NCBI RefSeq assembly: GCF_902167145.1
Contig: NC_050100.1
Location: forward strand, 190,147,439 to 190,211,438
Direction of reading: 5' to 3'
Origin: Zea mays
Lineage: Eukaryota; Streptophyta; Magnoliopsida; Poales; Poaceae
Length of the DNA: 64,000 bases
Under the pieces are notes generated by a model. The model worked only from the letters and a program-made list of their open reading frames with translations. It made no database searches and had not been told where the DNA came from. Position 1 is the stretch's first letter. Every line of letters begins with the position of its first letter. Positions 56,540 through 64,000 of the stretch are shown here, piece by piece. A program made the position numbers and the translations under genes.

Positions 56540-59383
56540 ATGATCCAAGCTAGCTCAATGGCCGTCACCTTCCACAGCAAGATTACCATGCGTCCCGGAT
56601 CCACATTCTGCTTCGGAACGATATCATCCGTGGCGGACGAAGAGGGAATTCTACACCGCCTCGCGGATCTACCGGAACAGAAGTCTCCTCCAACAAACTC
56701 CGAAAATGCTGGAAAAACGCTACCTCCGGCTCTTCGGAACGAGATCGTCTCCGGGGAGGCTGGAGCTAGAAGCTCGCTGACCCGGAAGACTCCGCTGTCT
56801 ACTTCCCCGACGAAAGAATGGACACAGATCATGAGAAGGAAGGAGATCAAGGAGAGGCCAGTCGTTCTTCCCGTTCCTCCGACCTCAAAGGAGAACGGAA
56901 AGAAAGTCGCCGCGGCAGCAATACCGCTCTACCCCGACGTCCTCTTCATCGGGAGAGCAGAGTCGCCCGCCGTCTCCGACGATGAACCGACCGCGCCTGG
57001 AGAAGAACCACCTCAGCGAGAATCCCGCCGACGAAGGAATCGACGCAGGAATGTTCGACGACATCACGCAGCTGGGGAACGGGATCCGGAGCAGCCTGTC
57101 TCGCGAGACGAGGTCTCAGAGATAGGAGAAACTCCGGAAGAACGCGTCTTCAGGGAACGAAGGAACTCCCGACGACGAGATCGCCGTCGGACTCAGGAGC
57201 AAGCCGAGCAAGATGCAAGGCAACGACGCGAGAACCCGCTCTTCGGGCGCAACCTGAACCCCGACTTCGCCCGAGCTATGAATACGCCGAGCGAGGTCGG
57301 AGGCGTTCTGGCCCGGATAGCTGACGGACTTCCTCGGACCCCCGATGCCGAGGGATACCGGCGCCTTTTCACTCAGGCAGCCAACCATCTTCTACCGCTC
57401 GCCCACCCGCCGAACGATCTGCGACACGCCATCAACAGTCGCCGAGACGCGCGAAGCTCTATCAATGCTTCGCGCGAACGGCGGCACGAGAACGAAATTC
57501 GCCGTCGGGAGGAGTATGACCGAGATCATGGCTTCCCGACTCAAAGCCAGGCCACCCAAACTGAGTCGGCAACAGCTTCAACTGGTGGAACCACCCGGGG
57601 ACGGTCGAGGAACCACCACCGCCACTCCCCTCCCCGGGACAGACGACATCCTCGACGACAGGAGGACACGTGCGGAGTATCTGCCCTTACTCCGCGCCTT
57701 AGGGCCATCCAATGGCCTCCCAACTTCAAGGTATCCAATGTCGACAAATACGAACCTAAGCAGGATCCAGGGGGCTGGTTAGCCGTCTACATCACCGCTG
57801 CTCGGGCTGCCGGGGCATCCGAGGACGTCATGACTGCGTATCTGCCCATCGTCCTCGGGCAAGACGCGCTGCAGTGGCTACGACATCTACCCCGACACTG
57901 CATCGATGACTGGGGAGACTTCAGCCGACGTTTCACCGCCAACTTCCAGTCTCTCTCCGACAAGCCAGCGCAACCATGGGACCTCAAATCCATCAAGCGC
58001 CGGGGGGATGAGACTCTCCGGTCATACCTTAAAAGGTTCCAGACCATGAGAAACCGCATCCCCGAGGTCACGGAGGCGGCCGTGATCGAGGACTTCTACA
58101 GAGGATCTAATGACTCGGCTTTCGTCCGAGCCATACTGCAAAAGGCGCCAACCACCTCCGAGGAGCTATTCCGGGAAGCCGACCTCTACATCACCGCTGA
58201 CGAGCGGGCCCAGGACCTCATCGGAGGAGCAAAGCCCGCACCGGCGGCACCACGACGCGACGCGAACCAGCCGCCCGACAAGCGCTGGGAGAAGAGGCCT
58301 CGCGAAGAGGTACACGCCGCCGGACCACCCGCCTCTCGCGCCCGAGGGGGACCTCGTGGAGGCGAACGCACGCTGGACGACATCCTCGACGCCCAGTGCC
58401 CGTACCACAAGGATATGCGCCACACTCTCCGCAACTGCCGGGACTTCAAGCACTCCGTCGGGCATGGCCGACCCTTTCAACCTCTACCACCTCCTCCGCC
58501 GAGGGGAGGACCGGATGAACCGCGACAGCCCCATCAGCCGGAGGAGGGGGGAGGAGGAGCTTTCCCGCGCGTTGACAGGGAGGTCAACGTCATCTTCGGC
58601 GGACATGGGTCGCAGGAGAACAAGAGACAACAAAAGCTCAACGACCGCCAGATACTGGTGGCGACCACCGGCCCTCCCGCCCCGTACCGGTGGTCGGAGC
58701 ACCCAATCACGTTCACTCGGGATGATCAATGGCTCAACTTCGACCACCCGGGCAAATACCCGCTCCTCGTCGATCCGGTGATCCGAGAGAGCCGGGTGAA
58801 GAAGGTGCTAGTGGACGGGGGGAGCAGCATCAATGTCACCTTCCCCCGTACGCTTCAAGGCTTGGGAGTTCACCTCAAAGAGCTCCATGAGTCAGACACT
58901 CCTTTCTTCGGCATCGTGCCGACAGAAGGGGAATACCCGCTGGGCCACATCTACATGCCGGTCACCTTCGGGACTCCGGATAACTACAGAACCGAGTTCC
59001 TGAGGTTCGAGGTGGCGAACTTCGACTGCGGGTACAACGCCATCATCGGGAGGCCAGGGCTGGCCAAGTTCATGGCCATCCCACACTATACGTACATGAT
59101 ACTGAAGATGCCCGGACCACAAGGAATCATAACTGTGCGCGCTGACTTCCAAGGCGCCGCGGAATGTTTCCGAGTGGCCATCCAAGCAGCCCTCACCACC
59201 AAGCCGTCAACGGTTCCTTCTACACCGGCGAACTCTAAGCCTGATGAAGACCTCGCCGTGCCGGCAAACGAAGCTCAGGCCGCGACCTCTATGCGGCCGA
59301 CTGAGGACACCAAGCGGATCAACCTGGGGTTCGCTGATGAGCGCAAGACGGCCATCATCAGCTCCAGTTTGAGTGACAAATAG
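56540..59383 (+). CDS. gag-pro: Gag-protease polyprotein of gypsy element 2, intact
   Basis: 947 aa from the first in-frame ATG after the LTR (MIQASSMAVTFHSKI). The N-terminal half is basic and Arg-rich (RRRRNRRRNVRRHH-like). The gag core (about residues 435-545) contains ALQWLRHLPRHCIDDW and RGDETLRSYLKRFQTMRN. A zinc-knuckle variant CPYHKDMRHTLRNC (CX2HX4HX4C) lies at about 620. An aspartic protease has DGGSS with Asp at about 759 and IIGRPGLAKFMAIPHY downstream. The frame ends at TAG 59381-59383 in AAA TAG GAA; the next codon continues in the same frame into pol with no further stop. Structural protein and particle protease, made in the cytoplasm. Confidence 0.92.
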   Translation: MIQASSMAVTFHSKITMRPGSTFCFGTISSVADEEGILHRLADLPEQKSPPTNSENAGKTLPPALRNEIVSGEAGARSSLTRKTPLSTSPTKEWTQIMRRKEIKERPVVLPVPPTSKENGKKVAAAAIPLYPDVLFIGRAESPAVSDDEPTAPGEEPPQRESRRRRNRRRNVRRHHAAGERDPEQPVSRDEVSEIGETPEERVFRERRNSRRRDRRRTQEQAEQDARQRRENPLFGRNLNPDFARAMNTPSEVGGVLARIADGLPRTPDAEGYRRLFTQAANHLLPLAHPPNDLRHAINSRRDARSSINASRERRHENEIRRREEYDRDHGFPTQSQATQTESATASTGGTTRGRSRNHHRHSPPRDRRHPRRQEDTCGVSALTPRLRAIQWPPNFKVSNVDKYEPKQDPGGWLAVYITAARAAGASEDVMTAYLPIVLGQDALQWLRHLPRHCIDDWGDFSRRFTANFQSLSDKPAQPWDLKSIKRRGDETLRSYLKRFQTMRNRIPEVTEAAVIEDFYRGSNDSAFVRAILQKAPTTSEELFREADLYITADERAQDLIGGAKPAPAAPRRDANQPPDKRWEKRPREEVHAAGPPASRARGGPRGGERTLDDILDAQCPYHKDMRHTLRNCRDFKHSVGHGRPFQPLPPPPPRGGPDEPRQPHQPEEGGGGAFPRVDREVNVIFGGHGSQENKRQQKLNDRQILVATTGPPAPYRWSEHPITFTRDDQWLNFDHPGKYPLLVDPVIRESRVKKVLVDGGSSINVTFPRTLQGLGVHLKELHESDTPFFGIVPTEGEYPLGHIYMPVTFGTPDNYRTEFLRFEVANFDCGYNAIIGRPGLAKFMAIPHYTYMILKMPGPQGIITVRADFQGAAECFRVAIQAALTTKPSTVPSTPANSKPDEDLAVPANEAQAATSMRPTEDTKRINLGFADERKTAIISSSLSDK

Positions 59384-62300
59384 GAAAGCGCGCTCGTCCA
59401 GTTCCTGCAAGATAACCGAGACGTATTCGCATGGCAACCTGCGGATATGCCGGGAGTCCCAAGAGAACTGGCCGAGCACAAATTGAAGGTCTATCCCCAG
59501 GCGAGGCCGATCCGTCAAAAGCTGCGTCGTTTCACGCCCGACAAGAGAGAAGCCATTCGTGCCGAGTTAGCCCGCTTGGTCGCGGCCGGATTTATTAGAG
59601 AAGTATTACACCCCGAGTGGTTAGCCAACCCTGTTCTTGTACTCAAAAAGAATAAAGTGGATTGGCGCATGTGCGTCGACTATACTGATCTCAACAAACA
59701 CTGTCCGAAGGATCCCTTCGGGCTCCCAAGGATAGATCAGGTGGTGGATTCCACCGCTGGATGTTCGATGCTGTCTTTCTTAGATTGCTATTCCGGGTAT
59801 CATCAGATTAGTTTGGCAAAAGAAGACGAAGAAAAAACGGCGTTCATCACCCTGTTTGGTGCTTTCTGTTACACCTCCATGCCGTTCGGCCTCAAAAACG
59901 CTGGAGCGACTTATCAGAGAGCTATTCAAACATGCTTAGCCGATCACTGGGGCAAGCGTGTGGAAGCTTACGTAGACGATGTGGTGATCAAAACGGAGAA
60001 TCCGGAAAATTTCATCGAAGACTTACAGCTAGTTTTCAACAGCTTGAGAAGATATAGATGGAAGCTCAATCCTGAGAAATGCGTCTTCGGGGTACCAGCA
60101 GGAAAGTTACTCGGATTTATTGTCAGCCACCGGGGAATTGAAGCTAATCCAGATAAGATTGAAGCTATCATGAAGATGGAAGCTCCTCGATCGCAAAAGA
60201 AGGTTCAGCGACTCACTGGATGTATGGCAGCCCTGAGCAGATTCATATCCAGGCTGGGAGAAAAAGGTCTGCCATTTTATAAACTGCTGAAGAAGGTGGA
60301 TAAGTTTCAATGGACTTCAGAGGCACAGGAAGCCCTAGACGCACTGAAGAAATTCCTGACAACGCCGCCAGTATTGAAACCGCCCCAGCGAGCTACGCCG
60401 ACTCAGCCGGCTGAAGATCTGCTGTTATATATCTCTTGCACGACTCACGTGGTAAGCACTGCGTTGGTAGTCGAGCGAGTGGAAGAAGGGCATGCCTACC
60501 CGGTACAACATCCCGTCTATTTCATCAGTGAGGTTCTAGGCCCATCGAAGAAAAAGTATCCTCAAGTTCAGAAGCTATTATATGCAGTACTTCTAACTGC
60601 CCGCAAGCTGCGCCACTACTTTGACGACCACAAAGTCATAGTAGTTACTGGTTTTCCAATAGGGGACATTCTTCACAACAAGGAAGCCATTGGCCGAATA
60701 GCCAAGTGGGCTTGCGAGTTGGGGTCCCATGATATCGAGTTCCGACCTCGCACTGCCATCAAAACTCAAGCACTGGTCGACTTCGTATCAGAGTGGACAG
60801 AACAGCAAGTGCCGGATAATCCAGAAACCGCAGAAGTATGGCGAATGTATTTTGATGGCTCGCTGAAGCTGCAGGGAGCAGGAGCAGGAATTCTCTTCAC
60901 TGCACCTGGAGGCGAACACCTCAAGTACGCTCTCCAATTGCTATTCCCGGCCTCTAACAACGCAGTCGAGTATGAAGCTTTGATACACGGATTAAACATC
61001 GCCATATCGCTGGGTGTCAAGAGACTGATGGTGTACGGGGATTCTCTGGTAGTCATCAGTCAGATAAACAAGGAATGGGAGTGTTCAAGTGATTCAATGG
61101 GAAGATACTGCGCCGCCGTCCGAAAGCTAGAAGATAAATTCGAAGGCCTGGAGTTCCATCATATAGAAAGAGATCGGAACACGGCGGCTGATGTACTGTC
61201 CAAGCTCGGATCCGGTCGGACTCAAGTCCCGCCCGGGGTCTTCATGCAAGAAATCAATCAGCCGAGCATCTCGACGGATCAAATAGAAGAGTGCAACATC
61301 ATAGACCAACCCGAGTCAGACTCTGATGACTGGAGGCAACCGATTATTAAGTATATAAAGAATGAAGAAGAGCCAGATGACAAGAACTCGGCAGAGCGCA
61401 TTGCCAGACAATCAGCTCACTATACACTCATTGGTGAGGTATTATACCGGAGGGGCGCGTCAGGCGTCCTCATGAAGTGCGTTCTCCCGTCCACCGGGAA
61501 ACAACTTCTGGAGGAAGTTCATGCAGGGCAGTGCGGAGTACATGCAGCATCCAGAACATTAGTCGGGAAGGTTTTCAGGTCAGGATTCTATTGGCCGACG
61601 GCAAAGAATGATGCAGCCGAGCTAGTTCAGAGATGCGAAGCTTGCCAGTACCTGTCAAAACTACAGCACATGCCAGCACAGCAGCTACAAACCATACCAG
61701 TAACTTGGCCTTTTGCATGCTGGGGATTGGATATGATTGGACCTTTCAAGAAAGCTCAAGGAGGATACACCCATGCATTGGTGGCAATTGACAAGTTTAC
61801 TAAATGGATAGAGTTTCAGCCCATTGCCTCCTTAACCTCTGCTAAAGCCGTGGAATTCATACAAAACATAATATTCAGATTTGGGATACCAAACAGTATC
61901 ATCACTGACTTGGGATCCAACTTCACCAGTTCAGAATTCTTTGACTTCTGCGAGCAAAAAAGCATTCAGATCAAGTATGCATCTGTAGCCCATCCGAGAG
62001 CCAACGGGCAGGTTGAGCGAGCCAACGGAATGATATTGGAAGCACTTAGAAAAAGGGTCTTTGATAAAAATGAAAAATTCGCAGGAAAATGGATAAGAGA
62101 ATTGCCTTATGTTGTTTGGAGCTTGAGAACTCAACCTAGCCGGGCCCTGCATGGAAACACCCCTTTCTTTATGGTCTATGGGTCGGAGGCAGTGCTACCC
62201 GCTGATCTCAAGTTTGGGGCGCCAAGATTGATCTTCGAAAGCATAGCAGAAGCCGAAGCCACTAGGCTGGAGGATATCGACGTACTCGAGGAAGAACGAC

Positions 62301-62569
62301 TAAATGCGGTGATTCAATCAGCACGATACCAGCAGACTCTAAGGCGCTACCACGACAAAGCTGTGCGGCAACGTTTCTTTTCGATGGGAGACCTCGTCCT
62401 CCGCCGAATTCTAACGGGGGAGGGACGGCACAAGTTATCACCCTTATGGGAGGGTCCTTTCATAGTAGCAGAAGTCACTCGTCCCGGATCATATCGCCTC
62501 ACCCAAATGGATGGTACAGAAGTCGGGAACTCCTGGAACATAGAGCACCTCCGAAAGTTTTACCCATAG
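59384..62569 (+). CDS. pol: Pol polyprotein of gypsy element 2 (RT, two RNase H, integrase), intact
   Basis: Open from the gag-pro TAG to TAG 62567-62569. It may be made by readthrough; the first ATG is at 59447. RT: WRMCVDYTDLNKHCPKDPF, SFLDCYSGYHQISL, YVDD at 59969-59980. A first RNase H (LLYISCTTHVVSTALVVE … LRHYFDDHK) lacks the catalytic acids. A second RNase H has MYFDGS (Asp at 60854), VEYEA, YGDS and NTAADV, a complete D-E-D-D set. Integrase: HHCC ending CEACQ, then LDMIGP, ITDLGSNF and QVERANGM (D, D, E), a WEGPF C-terminal motif, end HLRKFYP. The second catalytic block reads DLGSNF where DNGTQF-type is usual; Asp is retained. No chromodomain. Dual RNase H is known for Tat/Ogre elements. 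Confidence 0.93.
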   Translation, partial: ESALVQFLQDNRDVFAWQPADMPGVPRELAEHKLKVYPQARPIRQKLRRFTPDKREAIRAELARLVAAGFIREVLHPEWLANPVLVLKKNKVDWRMCVDYTDLNKHCPKDPFGLPRIDQVVDSTAGCSMLSFLDCYSGYHQISLAKEDEEKTAFITLFGAFCYTSMPFGLKNAGATYQRAIQTCLADHWGKRVEAYVDDVVIKTENPENFIEDLQLVFNSLRRYRWKLNPEKCVFGVPAGKLLGFIVSHRGIEANPDKIEAIMKMEAPRSQKKVQRLTGCMAALSRFISRLGEKGLPFYKLLKKVDKFQWTSEAQEALDALKKFLTTPPVLKPPQRATPTQPAEDLLLYISCTTHVVSTALVVERVEEGHAYPVQHPVYFISEVLGPSKKKYPQVQKLLYAVLLTARKLRHYFDDHKVIVVTGFPIGDILHNKEAIGRIAKWACELGSHDIEFRPRTAIKTQALVDFVSEWTEQQVPDNPETAEVWRMYFDGSLKLQGAGAGILFTAPGGEHLKYALQLLFPASNNAVEYEALIHGLNIAISLGVKRLMVYGDSLVVISQINKEWECSSDSMGRYCAAVRKLEDKFEGLEFHHIERDRNTAADVLSKLGSGRTQVPPGVFMQEINQPSISTDQIEECNIIDQPESDSDDWRQPIIKYIKNEEEPDDKNSAERIARQSAHYTLIGEVLYRRGASGVLMKCVLPSTGKQLLEEVHAGQCGVHAASRTLVGKVFRSGFYWPTAKNDAAELVQRCEACQYLSKLQHMPAQQLQTIPVTWPFACWGLDMIGPFKKAQGGYTHALVAIDKFTKWIEFQPIASLTSAKAVEFIQNIIFRFGIPNSIITDLGSNFTSSEFFDFCEQKSIQIKYASVAHPRANGQVERANGMILEALRKRVFDKNEKFAGKWIRELPYVVWSLRTQPSRALHGNTPFFMVYGSEAVLPADLKFGAPRLIFESIAEAEATRLEDIDVLEEERLNAVIQSARYQQTLRRYHDKAVRQRFFSMGDLVLRRILTGEGRHKLSPLWEGPFIVAEVTRPGSYRLTQMDGTEVGNSWNIEHLRKFYP

Positions 62570-62680
62570 CTGTATCTCAAAACAGTCAGGGTGACCATGT
62601 ATTCTGTATAAAGGAAATACATCATCAATAAAGAGAGATTTCAAAGATACTTGACTCATTTATGATTGACTTGCATTCTT

Positions 62681-63125
62681 ACTTAACTCGGGGTGACCAC
62701 TATGCCCTACGAACGGAGCAATCGGCTTAAGTCGGCAACGACTTAAGGCGGTGCAACATGCTCACGCTTACTTAACTCGGGGTGACCACTATGCCCTACG
62801 AACGGAGCAATCGGCTTAAGTCGGCAACGACTTAAGGCGGTGCAACATGCTCACGCTTACTTAACTCGGGGTGACCACTATGCCCTACGAACGGAGCAAT
62901 CGGCTTAAGTCGGCAGCGACTTAAGGCGGTGCAACATGCTCACGCTTACTTAACTCGGGGTGACCACTATGCCCTACGAACGGAGCAATCGACTTAAGTC
63001 GGCAACGACTTGAGGCGGTGCAACATGCTCACGCTTACTCTACCGGGGGTGACCACTATGCCCTACTAACGGAAGTTACCGGCTAAAAGTAATTGATGGC
63101 TTGAACCAGTATAGTGTACTCACGC
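62681..63125 (+). repeat. Five-unit tandem array, period 89 bp, downstream of pol
   Basis: acttaactcggggtgaccac-type starts at 62681, 62770, 62859 and 62948, and a diverged fifth at 63037, exactly 89 bp apart. The first four are nearly identical. Each unit contains the inverted pair cttaagtcggcaacgacttaag, able to form a hairpin. No coding sequence in 62570-63306. Confidence 0.92.
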
Positions 63126-63306
63126 TTATGCAGTTCAAGGGATGATCTCCATATCCCACAAACAAACTTCATAATCATCATGCAGCGTTACCACAAACTT
63201 GCAAACTAATAAATTATGATACAATAAGGGAGTAATCACGTCATTCGAATGATAAGCCGATACTTGATCATGCTAACTGCGCGCTCATAACACGCGAACT
63301 GTTTCT

Positions 63307-64000
63307 TTATTTTCTAATGTCTTTCTCAGGAACGACTGACGAAGAAGGGCGATTCGAGGAATCAGGGGCAGCATTCACGTCGGCTTTTATATCTTCAGGG
63401 ACAGCCACGCCGGGTCTTCTCATCAAGATTCGTCCTGCTCGAATGGCCTTGTCCAGGGCCTTATCGCGCTGAGTTTTAAAAGTGACAGCAGCTTCTTCAG
63501 CAACTTTAACAGCCTGCTGAGCAGTTTCTAACTCCTGAGCAATGGATTTCTTAGAAGCTCGGAGTCCCTTGATGGTGGCGTCCTTTGCCGATAGCAACTG
63601 TGTGAGGCGGGCTACTTCATCCGAGGATTCTTGCAGTTGACGGCGCTGATTGTCAAGCTCCTCCATCGTAAAACGGTGGCTCCTCTCCAAGATGGTCAGC
63701 GAGTTGCTGGAATCTCGGTACAATCTGTCCAAGTTATCGCGAGAAGCGGCAAGGATGCGTTTTTCCTCCTACAAGCAAAAATCAACTCATTCAGAACCCA
63801 AGAGCATCATAAGGCGAAGCACAGATTCGTAAGCTACCTTCTCAGAGTCAAGCTGGACATGAAGGGAGGAACTCAGAGCGTTGGCATCATCCAAAGCCGC
63901 AGAGACCTGACTCAACTCGATCTGACTTTGAGAATACTTCTCCTCGAAGTCAGCGCATCGTCGAGCCATTTCGGCTTGATCTTGAGAGTGTTTCTCTTCA
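63307..64000 (-). CDS. Antisense spliced coiled-coil gene inside gypsy element 2 (3' end; rest outside window)
   Basis: Minus strand: an exon enters from beyond 64000 and ends at 63838 (GAG AAG|GTAGCT). A 69-nt intron (63837-63769, acceptor TTGCTTGTAG) follows, then the last exon 63768-63307 ending PEKDIRK and TAA. Phases fit (0/0) and no stop interrupts. The protein part is a long coiled coil (FEEKYSQSQIELSQVSAALD, then EELDNQRRQLQESSDEVARL). The earliest part is off the window, so it is not known whether it has the N-terminal domain seen in element 1. Same position, strand and coiled-coil C-terminal character as the antisense gene of element 1. Function unknown. Confidence 0.75.

Larger units (their letters stand above)
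55890..64000 (+). mobile_element. Ty3/gypsy LTR retrotransposon, Tat-like lineage, 3' part outside window (element 2)
   Basis: 5' LTR 55890-56511, primer-site region tggcgcgccaggtaggggg (from 56514), gag-protease 56540-59383, TAG, pol 59384-62569, five 89-bp tandem repeats, and an antisense spliced gene from 63307 to beyond the window. It is inserted in the gag of remnant F. The preceding 5 bp gctgg (55885-55889) should recur after the 3' LTR outside the window. All visible coding parts are open, so this copy is young or functional. Confidence 0.93.

Overview
The window is a gene-poor, transposon-packed segment of a grass nuclear genome, most likely maize or a close Andropogoneae relative. 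Evidence: nested LTR retrotransposons (Tat-lineage Ty3/gypsy and Opie/Ji-like SIRE/Maximus Ty1/copia), CACTA elements with the grass-type TTTGCCGAGTG subterminal repeats, Helitrons with captured gene pieces, Stowaway/Tourist/hAT MITEs, and one R2R3-MYB gene with plant splice sites. Family names are by recognition only; no search was run.

Layout. 1-10796: the 3' part of a decayed Tat-type gypsy element (+): protease tail, RT, two RNase H domains, integrase, a 202-bp tandem repeat, a five-exon spliced gene on the opposite strand, polypurine tract and 3' LTR. 10797-20239: old DNA with a gypsy gag scrap, a Stowaway MITE, two Helitrons (the second carries a PP2C gene fragment), a decayed copia RT/RNase H region, and a hAT element with a perfect 8-bp target duplication. 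20240-25421: a decayed gypsy element with a tandemly duplicated gag and a wall-associated-kinase EGF fragment on the opposite strand. 25570-25668: a CACTA end. 26109-27121: the only convincing intact host gene, a two-exon subgroup-2-like R2R3-MYB factor on the minus strand. 27260-34605: MITEs, a non-autonomous CACTA element, a copia gag scrap and unassigned DNA.

35186-53163 is a copia element on the minus strand (target duplication gaatc) split by a second copy of the same family on the plus strand (40467-49471, target duplication gggac). The younger copy landed at the gag/pol junction of the older one, in inverted orientation. The outer element interrupts an LTR-like sequence that resumes after 53168. 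Next come a 519-bp hAT MITE (54191-54709) and a minus-strand gypsy remnant with an IQ-motif gag ORF. That remnant is interrupted at 55890 by a largely intact Tat-type gypsy element (+) that runs off the window end.

The two Tat elements, though clearly different in sequence, share an unusual organisation. A single in-frame TAG in the same nine-base context separates gag-protease from RT. An inactive-looking RNase H is followed by a second, complete-looking RNase H. A tandem repeat array sits just after pol. A spliced coiled-coil gene lies downstream on the antisense strand, intact in what is visible of the right-hand element and carrying six stops in the left one. This shared architecture, the recoding candidates, and the captured host fragments are the most interesting content.
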